This document shows positions 52,486-62,041 of a DNA stretch of 64,000 nt, in pieces. The stretch spans positions 1 through 64,000 of the forward strand of contig DASYCK010000103.1 in assembly GCA_036500205.1 (NCBI GenBank), in the 5' to 3' direction. Source of the stretch: DASYCK01 sp036500205. Lineage in GTDB: Bacteria > Myxococcota_A > Polyangia > Fen-1088. Position 1 is the first letter of the stretch. Every line of letters begins with the position of its first letter. The position numbers and the translations under genes are program-made. The notes under the pieces were generated by a model. It ran no database searches, was not told the DNA's origin, and saw only the letters and a program-made list of their open reading frames with translations.

Positions 52486-53390
52486 ATGGACCTTCTCGAC
52501 AAGATGGTCACCTACGTGCGGGTGATCGAGGCGGGTAGCTTCTCGTCCGCGGCCAAGCAGCTGCGGATCTCGCCGGGGGCCGTCAGCCGCCAGATCGCCA
52601 CGCTGGAGGGCGAGCTGGGCCTGCCGCTGGTCCTGCGGTCGACCCGGCGCATGACCATCACCGCCGAGGGACGGCGCTACTACGAGTGTGCCTGCGCATC
52701 CTGCGCGACGTCGACGACGCGCAGGGCATCGGACGCGGTGACGCGGTGGACGGCCTGCTGCAGGTGAGCGCGCCCGTCACCTTCGGGCTGGCACGTGTCG
52801 TGCCTCACCTATCGTCGTTCATCGCCGCGCATCCGGGGCTGCGCCTCGATCTGAGGCTGGAGGATCGGCTGATCGATCTCGTGCTCGACGGCGTCGACGT
52901 GGCAGTCCGCGTGGGCAGCCCGCCACCAGACAGCGCGGAGTTGGTCGCCCATCGGCTGATGTCGTTTCGCCGGGTGATGGTGGCCTCGCCCGGCTACCTG
53001 AGACGCGTCGGCGAGCCGAAGACCCCCGAAGCGCTGGTCAAGTACGACGCGCTCACCTACGCGGGGGGGACGGCCAGCGATCGATGGGCCCTGCGCAGCG
53101 CCGAGCGCGAGGCCCACGTGCAGGTGAACGTCACCTTCCGCAGCAACGCGCTTCACGCGCTTCGCGAGCTGGCGGTGAACGGCGCCGGGGTGGCGCTGCT
53201 GCCCGACTGGCTGGTGGCCGACGAGGTCGAGCGGCGCGCGTTGCGGGTGTTGCTGAGCGGCTGGCAGACCGAGCCGGTGCCCGTGAACGCCATTCACCGG
53301 ACCGAACACCGCGGCTCGCGGCGCGTGCGCGCGTTGATCGACCATCTCCGCGCCGCCTACGCGTCACCGGGAAAGGCGGACAAGGCCTGA
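52486..53390 (+). pseudogene. LysR family regulator interrupted by a frameshift
   Basis: The HTH part reads in one frame from the ATG at 52486 (MDLLDKMVTYVRVIEAGSFSSAAKQLRISPGAVSRQIATLE to AEGRRYYE), and the rest continues in another frame from about 52686 (CLRILRDVDDAQGIG to the stop at 53390), with the LysR substrate domain VSAPVTFGLARVVPHLSSF, VRVGSPPPDS and ALRELAVNGAGVALLPDWLV. The junction is at about 52684-52690, where one base appears to be missing. The rest is intact, so it is either a recent inactivation or a sequencing error. It is divergent from the SDR gene, the classic LysR arrangement. Confidence 0.88.
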
Positions 53391-53403
53391 TGCGATGGCG
53401 GGC

Positions 53404-54702
53404 CTAACGCATGTCCTGCAGCATCGAGCTCGTCACGGTGATGCTCTTGGCGTTCACGCCGACGGCCGAACCGACGTCAGTGACGCTTCCCGCGGAGACG
53501 TTGGTCCAGTGTCCGCCGCTGTTCCCCATCATCGTCGTGTCGGCGATGGTCAACGTCCCCCCCATGTCGTTGCTGGTGAAGAAGAGGCCGCCGCCGAACG
53601 CCTTCACGCCCGCGCTGTTGTCGAGGATCGCGTCGCCACACAGGGTGACGTTCACCGACGCGCCGTCGTTGTAGATGGCGCCGCCGTTGCCGCCCGAGCC
53701 CACCTCGTTCTGCCCGTTGTTGATGACGGAGCACATGCTGGCGTCATCGTTGTTCGCGCCGTTGCCGACGGCGCTGTTCCCCATGAACAGACTGTCGTAG
53801 ATATTCAGCTCGGCGAACAGCCCACCCACCGCGCCGGCGTTGGCGGCGCTGTTGTTGGTGAAGGTGCTGCCCACGATCGTCGCGCCGTTCTTGCTGCCCA
53901 GGATGTAGATCGCGCCCCCGCCCGTGTCGGGCCCCAGCAGGGCGGCCTGGTTCCCCGTGAAGATCGCATCGATCACGGTGAGGTTGCCGTCGCGCATGAA
54001 CAGAGCGCCCCCCTGGCCGTCATCGAACCCCTGCGAGCAGGGAGCGGGCGCCGTGGGAATGGCCTGGGTGCCCGTCATCTTGCCGTTGACGAGGGCGATG
54101 CGCTGGAGCGTGAGGCCCCGATCGTTGGCGCGAAAGTCCGCGCTGTTGAAGGACATGATCTGGACGGCCTCCCCGCCGTCGAGCGTGACCTTGCTCCCGC
54201 CGTCGAGCACGGTGTCCTTGGTGGTGACCAGATTCAACGTGGCGGTGACCGCGATGGTGGCGGGAGCGGCGCCGCAGTCGAACGTGATGATTCCCGCCTT
54301 GGCCACGGCCGCCTGAAGCTGGGTGAAGGTGCAACTGGCCGCGGTGCCGGTCCCCACCACCGTCGTCGGGGTGGAGGTGTCGACGAGCTGTCCCTTCGTC
54401 GGCACGCCCGCCTTGCACGAGCCGTTCGGATTCCCCGCCGCGCCGATGGTGCCCCCGTCGAGGGACGCGATCACGCCGTCGGGATTGGTTGAGCCGAGCT
54501 CCGCCGAGCCCACGTCCATGGCCAGCGCGTCCGGCTGGACGAGATCGATCGTCGCATCCGGCGTCGTCACGTCGGACGGCGTACCAGCGTCCGTGACTGG
54601 CCCCGTATCCGGGGAGCCATCGCCCGCCGACGACGGTCGCGCGGCGGAGCCGCAACCGAGCAAGACGAGAAGCGACCACGACAGGGCTGACGAGAAACGC
54701 AT
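53404..54702 (-). CDS. Parallel beta-helix lipoprotein
   Basis: 432 residues from the ATG at 54702. Lipobox LVLLGC (Cys17). An Asp/Pro/Thr-rich linker to about 85, then a domain that begins GSCKAGVPTKGQLVDTSTPTTVV and continues as a right-handed beta-helix with repeated turns (GGALFMRDGNLTVIDAIFTGNQAA; GGAIYILGSKNGATIVGSTFTNNSAA; GGAIYNDGASVNVTLCGDAILDNSAG; GGGLFFTSNDMGGTLTIADTTMMGNSGG). Such GG-A-[IL]-[YF]/GN-S-A repeats are of the Chlamydia PMP/pectate-lyase-like class. No catalytic residues assigned; adhesive or structural role likely. Confidence 0.85.
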   Translation of the reverse strand: MRFSSALSWSLLVLLGCGSAARPSSAGDGSPDTGPVTDAGTPSDVTTPDATIDLVQPDALAMDVGSAELGSTNPDGVIASLDGGTIGAAGNPNGSCKAGVPTKGQLVDTSTPTTVVGTGTAASCTFTQLQAAVAKAGIITFDCGAAPATIAVTATLNLVTTKDTVLDGGSKVTLDGGEAVQIMSFNSADFRANDRGLTLQRIALVNGKMTGTQAIPTAPAPCSQGFDDGQGGALFMRDGNLTVIDAIFTGNQAALLGPDTGGGAIYILGSKNGATIVGSTFTNNSAANAGAVGGLFAELNIYDSLFMGNSAVGNGANNDDASMCSVINNGQNEVGSGGNGGAIYNDGASVNVTLCGDAILDNSAGVKAFGGGLFFTSNDMGGTLTIADTTMMGNSGGHWTNVSAGSVTDVGSAVGVNAKSITVTSSMLQDMR

Positions 54703-54900
54703 GCGACACCTCGAGGGGCTGGAGGGTCTGAACGGCTTGCCCATCCAGAATACGCCCTTCGCAGGGCCTGGCGAACGCCAATTCTCGAATCTCGCCTGAT
54801 GCGTGCGTGGCCCTTCGACATGTCGGTCCTTCGCCTTCAGCGACGGGAACAACGATCGTTTGCTTGACATCGGGGTACCGCCCGACGACATGTTTATGTC

Positions 54901-55833
54901 TTGGCCGTCTATCTCTTTGGTCTGGCGCTGTGCCTGATCCCACTCACGTTGGCGGTGGGCACTCTGCAGGCCGTGCACGGGCTCGCGCGCCGTCTGATGA
55001 CACTGCGCAAGGCCACGTTCACCGTCTCCACGAGAACCGCGCGTCCCGGCGACAAGCTCGAAGCTCGCGCCCACGTGGTGCCGCGCGGCTCCCGCTCCAT
55101 CACCGTGCACGCCCGCATCACCTGCACGATGTTCGACCACCGCAGTCACCGGCTCTACGAGAGCAGCCGGATCATGCGCCCCGCCCCCGGCGCGGCGCAC
55201 GAATACGTCGCGGCGCTGATCTTGCCCGAATATGCCCTGCGCACGGGGCTCGTGGGCGACAACAGCCCCAACGCCAGCGCGACCGCGCGGCGCATGCTGG
55301 TGGTATGGACGATCGACTTCGAGGTGCGCGCCGCCGGTGGCACCGTGCTGCACGAGAGCTCGTGCGGGCTGGACGTGCCCCGCGGCCGGCGTCCCAAGAC
55401 GCACCTGCGCCGGATGAGCCTGCTCGCCATCGACACGTTCTCGTCGATTCGCAACGACATGCTGTTCAACTGGCTGGTGCACCTGGCGGCCTGTGACGGC
55501 GCCATCACCTCGGCCGAACGGCGCTTCTTGCACGATCTGCTGGAGGAGATGACGGGCATGTCGGCGAGCGGCGAGGCCGACGCGCGCATCGAGCTGGAGC
55601 TGCAGCGTCGCCTGGTCATCGATGACGTGTTCCTGCAGCGTTACGTTCCGCTGGAGGCGCGCCTCGAGTTCTATCGCGCGCTGTACACGCTGGCCCTGTG
55701 CGACGGCGCCCTTCACCAGCGCGAGCAGGATTTCCTGGCCGAGGCGCTGAAGGTCTTCCGCCTCACACCGAATGACGTCAAACCCGTGGAAGGAGAGGTG
55801 GCGGATGCGCCCCCGTCCGATCCGACTTCGTGA
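54901..55833 (+). CDS. TerB-like domain membrane protein
   Basis: 310 residues. The only in-frame start is a TTG at 54901, without a ribosome site, so the first residues are uncertain. N-terminal membrane helix (VYLFGLALCLIPLTLAVGT), then a beta-rich region to about 170 (ITVHARITCTMFDHRSHRLYE), and a C-terminal TerB-like helical domain (LFNWLVHLAACDGAITSAERRFLHDLLEEM; LYTLALCDGALHQREQDFLAEALKVF). TerB domains bind metal and are linked to membrane stress and tellurite resistance. It overlaps the following DoxX-like gene by 29 nt. Confidence 0.7.
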   Translation: MAVYLFGLALCLIPLTLAVGTLQAVHGLARRLMTLRKATFTVSTRTARPGDKLEARAHVVPRGSRSITVHARITCTMFDHRSHRLYESSRIMRPAPGAAHEYVAALILPEYALRTGLVGDNSPNASATARRMLVVWTIDFEVRAAGGTVLHESSCGLDVPRGRRPKTHLRRMSLLAIDTFSSIRNDMLFNWLVHLAACDGAITSAERRFLHDLLEEMTGMSASGEADARIELELQRRLVIDDVFLQRYVPLEARLEFYRALYTLALCDGALHQREQDFLAEALKVFRLTPNDVKPVEGEVADAPPSDPTS

Positions 55834-57025
55834 TCTCGGCCGCTCGCCGGCGGTGGTGATCGCCGTGGTGCTGTCGGCACCCGCGCCACTGTGGGCCCAC
55901 GAGCGCTGGGTGATGCACGCCTTCAAGCCGTTCAACCGCGACTACTTCCGCTCGATGAGCGGGGAGGTGCTGCACCTCTCGCTGCTGGCGGCGGCGGCCG
56001 TCGCCGTGATCATCGGCCTCTGGTACCTGGGCGCCACAGTATTGCTCGATCGACTGACGCCGACCTCCGTCGAGAAGCAGCTGGAACGGGAGCAGCGTGG
56101 CTCCCTGCTGCGACCGCTCGGGGCGCTGCTGCGCTTCTTCCTCGATGGCTACATGCCGTCGTCGGGGATGGCGCGCGCCGAGCGAATATCGGTGCTGGTG
56201 TTCGCCCGGCTCCCCGGGCTGGTGTTCCTGCTGGGCGCGGCCGAGAGCTGGGTGGTGATGCCCAGCTTCCCGGTGGTGGGACAGCTGGGGCTGGTGCTAC
56301 GAACGCTGGAGGTGGTGGTCGGCCTGTGGATCCTGTCGGGCTGGGGACAGGTCTGGCTGGGGGGCGTGCTGATGGCCGTCTTCACAGGCCTTTGCGCCGG
56401 CTACGGCCTCGCCGCCGTCGACGCCATCCCGGTGCTGGCCAGCGCATTCTTCTATCTGTTCTCGCGACGAGGGATCGCCCTCAACGCCCAGCAGGTGGCG
56501 GGTATCCGCTTCGGCCTCGGGGTCGGCTTCTTTCTGCTCGGCCTCGTCAACAAGATCTACGACGCCGAGCTGTTCATTGGCGTGGGCGACAGCTACCCGT
56601 ATCTGGTGACCGGGCCGCAGAAGATGATCCCCTGGCTGACCCGGGAATCCTGGTCTTTCACCACGGCGCTCGGCGAGATGACCTTTGGCCTGCTCCTGCT
56701 CCTCGGAGTCTTCAGCCGACTGACGTCGCTGGCCCTGGCGCTGATCTTCGCGAACTTCATCCTGGTGTTCGGGTGGGCGGAGATCGTTCACCTGTATCCC
56801 ATCGCCGGCTTCGCGGTGCTGTTCTTTCACGCCTCGCCGGGCACCGCCCTCGACGGCATCCTGTTTCGCACGCACGTACGGGCCTGGCGGGCCATGGGGT
56901 ACCGCACGTCGTTCCTGCTCTATCGGGCGGCTGTGGTCGTCGTCGCGGTGACGACGGGGGGCCTGTTGCTGTTCGCGCCGCTGTACCTGGCCGTGCAATT
57001 GGTGCCGCGCGTGTTCGGGCACTGA
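55805..57025 (+). CDS. DoxX-like membrane protein
   Basis: 406 residues from the ATG at 55805, preceded by GGAGAGG, so the longer open frame is not used. A signal-like N terminus (VVIAVVLSAPAPLWA-HERW) and about eight membrane helices, including ARLPGLVFLLGAAESWVVM and FTTALGEMTFGLLLLLGVFSRLTSLALALIFANFIL. The last half resembles DoxX/DUF-type quinone-interacting proteins, but the match is loose. Coupled to the TerB-like gene. Confidence 0.65.
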   Translation: MRPRPIRLRDLGRSPAVVIAVVLSAPAPLWAHERWVMHAFKPFNRDYFRSMSGEVLHLSLLAAAAVAVIIGLWYLGATVLLDRLTPTSVEKQLEREQRGSLLRPLGALLRFFLDGYMPSSGMARAERISVLVFARLPGLVFLLGAAESWVVMPSFPVVGQLGLVLRTLEVVVGLWILSGWGQVWLGGVLMAVFTGLCAGYGLAAVDAIPVLASAFFYLFSRRGIALNAQQVAGIRFGLGVGFFLLGLVNKIYDAELFIGVGDSYPYLVTGPQKMIPWLTRESWSFTTALGEMTFGLLLLLGVFSRLTSLALALIFANFILVFGWAEIVHLYPIAGFAVLFFHASPGTALDGILFRTHVRAWRAMGYRTSFLLYRAAVVVVAVTTGGLLLFAPLYLAVQLVPRVFGH

Positions 57026-57233
57026 GCCAGCCGCGATCGAGCGCGCGACGCGGGCCGGCGTCGGCGGTTGAGCGTCGGAGAGCGCTGGCGGCACTTCCGG
57101 ATTCGCGCGGATGCCCCTACACTTCAACAAACAGGGAAAAAGCCGATACAACGGCCCGCCCGATGACCAGATTGGTGGTCGAGCTGATTCGCATCGTGTC
57201 CAGCTGTCAGCGGGCCATCGAAAGGTCGTCGTC

Positions 57234-58460
57234 ATGAAAACGTCCTGCTGCGATAGAAGAAGCGCGTTCAAGGTCGGGCAGATCGTCTTTCTCGCTGCCT
57301 TGATGGCTCCCCCGGGCTGCGGCTCGACGGGTGGTAAGGACGGAAGCGGTGGGACCGTCGGTAGCGGGGGCACCCAGGCAGGCACCGGTGGGAGCACAGG
57401 TTCGGGCGGCGCTGTTTCAGGCACGGGCGGTGCCGTTCCGGGAACGGGCGGCGTGACCGTCGGATCGGGCGGAGGGGGCGGCGCGGTCGGGACGGGAGGG
57501 CGTCTCGGGGCAACAGGCGGCGCGGCGGCAGGCACAGGCGGCGCGGCAGCGGGCGGCGCCGGCGGCCGGGCTGCCGGTACCGGGGGCGTCGGGACGGGCG
57601 GTCGGGCCGCGGGCACAGGCGGAAGGCCAGCGGGCACGGGCGGCGTGGGCACCGGCGGTGCGTCTGGTGGCCGTGGTGGCTCATCGGGGGGCGCCACGGG
57701 CACGGGCGGCGCGACGAGCATGGGCGGCGCCAGCGGCGGCACTCACAGCGCCGGCTGTGGCATGTCGCAGTCGGGCACCAGCACGTACGTCCACGCGACC
57801 ATCACGGTCGGTGGGACGTCGCGAGACTATTTCATCTACGTTCCCAAGACCTATTCCGCGAGCCGGGCCTATCCGCTGATCTTTCGGTGGCACGGGTCGG
57901 GCGGAGACGGAACCAGTGGCGGGCTCGAGATCGAAGCGGCCTCGAAGGAAGACGCGATCATCGCCTCACCGAGCGGCCTCAACGGCACCTGGAGCCTGTC
58001 GCAGACGGGCGTCGATGTCGCGCTATTCGACGCGCTGTTGACCGACCTCTCGGGGCGGTACTGCGTCGACACGAGCCGGGTCTTCAGTTACGGCTTCAGC
58101 ACGGGCGGCGGCTTCACCAACTTGCTGGGATGCGTGCGCAGCAACGTGCTTAGGGCGGTCGCCCCCGTCGAGGGGACCGCTCCGCTGAAAACGTGCGGAG
58201 GCCCGATGGCGGCCTGGATAACCCAGAGTCCCGACGACACGGTGGTCACCCCGGCACAGGGCGCCGCGGCCCGCGACCTCTTCCTGTCGCTGGACGGGTG
58301 CGGCACCACCACGACGGCGGTGACCCCATCTCCATGTGTCCGCTACCAGGGCTGCCAGACGGGAGTCCCCGTCGATTGGTGCCTGACCTCCGGACCTCAT
58401 TCGCCCCAGGGGGACTTCACCGGACCTGGTGCCTGGGCGTTCTTCAACGCGCTCCCCTAA
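57234..58460 (+). CDS. Esterase/PHB-depolymerase-like lipoprotein with long Gly-Thr-rich linker
   Basis: 408 residues. Lipobox APPGC, then about 130 residues of Gly/Thr/Ala repeats (GTGGxxxGTGG). The catalytic domain (about 190-408) is an alpha/beta hydrolase of the feruloyl-esterase/PHB-depolymerase type: RDYFIYVPKTYSASRAYPLIFRWHGSGGDG, nucleophile Ser in FSYGFSTGGGFTNLLG, Asp in SPDDTVVTP, and His near PHSPQGDF. Several Cys (GCGMS, RYCVDT, GCVRSN, DGCG, SPCVRYQGC, DWCL) probably form disulfides. It should be a secreted, anchored esterase acting on plant esters or polyesters. Confidence 0.87.
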   Translation: MKTSCCDRRSAFKVGQIVFLAALMAPPGCGSTGGKDGSGGTVGSGGTQAGTGGSTGSGGAVSGTGGAVPGTGGVTVGSGGGGGAVGTGGRLGATGGAAAGTGGAAAGGAGGRAAGTGGVGTGGRAAGTGGRPAGTGGVGTGGASGGRGGSSGGATGTGGATSMGGASGGTHSAGCGMSQSGTSTYVHATITVGGTSRDYFIYVPKTYSASRAYPLIFRWHGSGGDGTSGGLEIEAASKEDAIIASPSGLNGTWSLSQTGVDVALFDALLTDLSGRYCVDTSRVFSYGFSTGGGFTNLLGCVRSNVLRAVAPVEGTAPLKTCGGPMAAWITQSPDDTVVTPAQGAAARDLFLSLDGCGTTTTAVTPSPCVRYQGCQTGVPVDWCLTSGPHSPQGDFTGPGAWAFFNALP

Positions 58461-58519
58461 CCGAAAGGCAAGCGGTCGCGATTGTCGCGCGCGCCGTGCC
58501 TTGCTAAGACCGCCCCTGC

Positions 58520-59263
58520 TTGAGCAAGACGCGGCTGGCACTGAAGCAGGTGGTACGGCGATATGTTCCGCTGCCCCTGCTACGACAGGCCCTGACCTGG
58601 CGCTCGAGGTGGTTCGCGCGGCGCCACCACCCCACTCCTGCCCGGGAGGTCTTCTCGGAGATCTACGCGAAGAACCTGTGGGGTGGCCGCGAATCGGTGT
58701 CGGGCCCGGGCTCGGCGATGGCTGCGACGCGGAACGTTCGCGCCGCCCTGGCTCGGCTGGTCCGGCAGTACGGCGTCCGCTCGATGCTGGATGCCCCCTG
58801 CGGTGATTTCAACTGGATGCAGACGGTCGACCTGGCCGGCATCGCGTACGTGGGCGGCGACATCGTGACCGCTCTGGTCGAGGACGTCTCCCGGCGCTTC
58901 GGCGGTGTCGACAGGCGGTTCGTTCAAGTGGATCTGACCGGCGATCGTTTGCCCTCCGTCGATTTGATATTTTGCCGCGACTGCTTCATTCACTTGCCCT
59001 TCAAATCGATCCACGAAGCGCTCGCCAATTTTTTGCGCTCGGACGCCAAGTACATTCTGTTGACGACGTTTACGAATCATCCCATCAACTTCGACACCAC
59101 GTCCGGGGGCATGCGCGCACTCGATCTTTGCGCGTGGCCGTTCAATTTCCCGGAGCCGATCGAATTGATTCCGGAGGAGCACGTCGGCCCGCCCAGTGAA
59201 CCGCGCAAGCACATGGGCCTGTGGTCCATGGAATCATTGCGACCCTTGCTGCGCGGTCGCTGA
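58520..59263 (+). CDS. Class I SAM-dependent methyltransferase
   Basis: About 247 residues; the start is a TTG at 58520 or the GTG at codon 11, neither with a clear ribosome site. The Rossmann core is visible: SMLDAPCGDFNWMQTVDLAG (motif I), YVGGDIVTALVEDVSRRF (motif II), VDLIFCRDCFIHLPFKSIHEALANFL (motif IV) and YILLTTFTNHPINFD. Short N- and C-terminal parts (LDLCAWPFNFPEPIELIPEEH) fit small methyltransferases of glycan or small-molecule type. Substrate unknown. Confidence 0.87.
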   Translation: MSKTRLALKQVVRRYVPLPLLRQALTWRSRWFARRHHPTPAREVFSEIYAKNLWGGRESVSGPGSAMAATRNVRAALARLVRQYGVRSMLDAPCGDFNWMQTVDLAGIAYVGGDIVTALVEDVSRRFGGVDRRFVQVDLTGDRLPSVDLIFCRDCFIHLPFKSIHEALANFLRSDAKYILLTTFTNHPINFDTTSGGMRALDLCAWPFNFPEPIELIPEEHVGPPSEPRKHMGLWSMESLRPLLRGR

Positions 59264-59882
59264 CTCGTCGACCAGACCAGTCGGCGCGCCGGTGGTAACT
59301 GGCGAGCTCGGAATTCAATCGCGGCTGCGAGCACAGCCTTGCCCTGGCGCAGCCAGCACCGCGTCGACGCGCGGGATACACAACAGACACTACGTGATCG
59401 ACCGAGGCTCGCCCAAAAGCTACACAGAAGACACTAGGTGTGACTGCTTATTGGTGAGGAACCGACGAAATTTTTTCGAAACATCGACATTGGCGCCTTG
59501 ACCAAAATCGACTCTTCGAGCACTTTGGTTATCTCGCAATCCACCGATGGCGGATCGCGAAGCAATTAGGTGGCCCGGCGCGCCCCGATTACTAAGTTCC
59601 TGTTCGGCGTGCCACGCCTACATTACGCAGGTCTCGGCGACAAGTAGTTCGCTTCAGTCGTTTCGACGGCCGACTCATTAGCGTTCGCGAATTTCCCACA
59701 CCGCGCGACGCGCTTCATTTCAGCAGGCCTGCGCCGTCCGACATCCGGGTGGCGATCACTGCGTGAAGCTCGCTGCCAGTGTCGGTTTCGATCGCACCCT
59801 GGACCACCGCATGGGGTCCAGGCCCTAAGCAGTGGCTCCCATGGTTTCCCCCAAACACTTCCACGACGGAAGAGGAGTACGA
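59264..59882. other. 619-nt intergenic stretch, no supported gene
   Basis: Noticeably AT-richer than its surroundings. Near the methyltransferase end a small hairpin GGCTG-CAGCC (59323-59338) may terminate transcription. Nothing like a protein, tRNA or repeat was found. The last 15 nt carry AGAGGAG, the ribosome site of the next gene. Confidence 0.5.
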
Positions 59883-61835
59883 ATGATCAAGCACATCTCG
59901 CTCTCGGTATTGTTGTGTTCAACGTTGTCAATTCTCGGGTGTGGCGACGGCTCCACCGAGCAGCAGCAACTCGATTCGACTGACAGTGAAGCGGCCCTCG
60001 CCCGCACCAGACGGCATGGCTCCGGTGGTGTGGTGGGGACCGGTGGCACGGTCGCCAGCGGCGGCGCGGTAGGAACCGGCGGACAGGTGGTCTCGTCGGG
60101 AGGAACCACCAGCACGGGAGGCGCTGTCGGTTCGGGCAGCACGGGCGGGTTCACCGGCACCGTCAATTCCTCGCTGGTCCTGCACGTGACGGCCAGCCGA
60201 ACCTCGTGCAAGGCACCTTGCGCGGTCTCCTTCGACGCGACGCCGTCCACGGGGTTGAGCAACAACAACGACTACACGGGAGCCTCGTGGATGTGGGACT
60301 TCGATTCGACCGGCAAGAACGGCGGCGGCGAGCCCCACAAGACGAGCATCGGCTTTCTCTCGGCGCACACCTACGACGTCCCCGGGACGTACACGGCCGC
60401 CGTCTCGGTCAAGGACCTGTCGGGCGCCACGACGTCGTCGACGGTCACCATCACCGTATCGGCGATGACCGGGACGACCTACTACGTGTCGGCGGCGGGC
60501 GGCGGCTCGACCTGCTCGACGGCGGCGCCCTGCTCACTGACCACGGGACTCACCCACGCGGCGGCGAACAACTCCGTGCTGCTCAGGCGGGGCGATACCT
60601 TCACGGTCTCCACGGCGTTCTCCTTCTCGATGGCGGGACCGTTCGTCTTCGGCTCGTACTCGGACCCGGCCGCGCCGTCGTCCGCCGCTCCCGTGCTGAA
60701 GATGAACGTCGGCTCGAACTGGATCGGAAACGTCAACAACAGCTCGGACGTGCGCATCACCGATCTCCACTTCGTGGCAGGAACGGGCGTGACGCAGGGC
60801 TGGCAGGTCATCGGCTCCACCAACGCGCTGTTTGAGCGCGTCGAGCAGGAGCAGATCGGTGAGCCATCGGCGGGCGGGATCAACTTCCTGGTCGAGGACA
60901 TCAGCGACTATACGTTCTTCACCGACTCGCACTTTCACGACTTCGTCGACCTTGGGATCTATGCCGACCGCTCGCAGCACCTCTCTGTCGTCGGCGTGAC
61001 CATCGACCGCTACTCGGGCGGGGACCACGGCATCCGCGTTCAGGGTGGCAACCCCCAGACCACCGCTGGCACGGCCCGCCACACGTTCATTGGCTACTCC
61101 AGCTTCACCCCCCTGCTCAACGGCGGAAGCTTCGATTGCTTCTGCTTCCGAGGGGACAACACCGACGCCGTCGCGGTCGGCAATCAGTGCACTTCGACGA
61201 TCTCCGCGACGCCGCAAAACAGCATGTACACCGAGCACATCAGCAACGTGCTGTTCGACTCGAACACGACCAACATCCAGGGAACGGGCACCAGCACCGG
61301 CATCGCCATCACCGCCCAGCACGTGTACGTGCGTAACAACATCATCATCAACGCGGACACGGCCATCAACGTGTCGGGACATCCGATGTTGCCGTCCAAT
61401 TACGTGGATCAGGTCTATGTCTACAACAACACGGCCTATGGCCAGGGCTCGTATGCGGGGACCGGCACGCATCAGGTCATCTTCCTGGCGCACGGCGCTG
61501 TTGCCCCGACGACGGGCACCGTGACGGTCAGGGACAACATCTGGGAGACGACCAGCACCGCGAACAATTCGATGTTCGCGCAAGAGACCGGAAACGGCAC
61601 CATCGCCAGCGACCACAACCTGTGGTTCGCTCCGAACACGACGCTGTCGGGCGCAAACCCTGGCACCAGCGCCATGAACACCAACCCGATGTTCCAGTCG
61701 ACGAAGGTAACCGACTCGAACGGCTTCTGGCTGCAGTCCAACAGCCCGGCCATCGGCTCCGGCGCCTCGACGGCGATGTGGCTGAACAAGAACGCGGCGA
61801 CGCGAAGCTCGGCCTGGAACATGGGCGCGTTCTAA
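59883..61835 (+). CDS. PKD-domain, beta-helix lipoprotein
   Basis: 650 residues from the ATG at 59883, with AGAGGAG upstream. Lipobox SILGC, then Gly/Ser/Thr linker repeats. A PKD domain (about 100-200: LVLHVTASRTSCKAPCAVSFDATPSTG, WMWDFDSTG, HTYDVPGTYTAAVSV) is followed by a right-handed beta-helix (about 205-640: TYYVSAAGGGSTCSTAAPCSLTTG, HLSVVGVTIDRYSGGDHGIRVQGG, HVYVRNNIIINADTAINVSGHP). The PKD plus beta-helix plan is typical of secreted polysaccharide-binding or -degrading proteins. No lyase motif assigned. Confidence 0.87.
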   Translation: MIKHISLSVLLCSTLSILGCGDGSTEQQQLDSTDSEAALARTRRHGSGGVVGTGGTVASGGAVGTGGQVVSSGGTTSTGGAVGSGSTGGFTGTVNSSLVLHVTASRTSCKAPCAVSFDATPSTGLSNNNDYTGASWMWDFDSTGKNGGGEPHKTSIGFLSAHTYDVPGTYTAAVSVKDLSGATTSSTVTITVSAMTGTTYYVSAAGGGSTCSTAAPCSLTTGLTHAAANNSVLLRRGDTFTVSTAFSFSMAGPFVFGSYSDPAAPSSAAPVLKMNVGSNWIGNVNNSSDVRITDLHFVAGTGVTQGWQVIGSTNALFERVEQEQIGEPSAGGINFLVEDISDYTFFTDSHFHDFVDLGIYADRSQHLSVVGVTIDRYSGGDHGIRVQGGNPQTTAGTARHTFIGYSSFTPLLNGGSFDCFCFRGDNTDAVAVGNQCTSTISATPQNSMYTEHISNVLFDSNTTNIQGTGTSTGIAITAQHVYVRNNIIINADTAINVSGHPMLPSNYVDQVYVYNNTAYGQGSYAGTGTHQVIFLAHGAVAPTTGTVTVRDNIWETTSTANNSMFAQETGNGTIASDHNLWFAPNTTLSGANPGTSAMNTNPMFQSTKVTDSNGFWLQSNSPAIGSGASTAMWLNKNAATRSSAWNMGAF

Positions 61836-61881
61836 CGGGCCTCGGTCCTCGACCGAACATGGTCTGTTGAGCGCCTGACCC

Positions 61882-61947
61882 GGGGCGGCGGAGGGGCAGC
61901 GGTGGTGATCCGTCGAATCGGACACCGCCCGGCCCCGCCGCCGCCCC
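61882..61947 (+). terminator. Long GC-rich stem followed by T-rich tract
   Basis: GGGGCGGCGG (61882-61891) pairs exactly with CCGCCGCCCC (61938-61947), with TTTCTTCGTT after it. The loop is about 46 nt with its own internal pairing. It lies 47 nt after the beta-helix gene, in line with a rho-independent terminator. Confidence 0.5.
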
Positions 61948-62041
61948 TTTCTTCGTTCCCGGGCCGCCCGTCACGACATCGTTTACCTGGTCTTGGCGGT
62001 CCCGAAATTTCCCCGTGATACGGGACGTGTACGTTCCGTTC

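Noticed and set aside
52686..53390. Second half of LysR as an independent gene starting at GTG 52686
   Set aside because: It starts in mid-domain right where the HTH frame fails; one broken gene is a better explanation.
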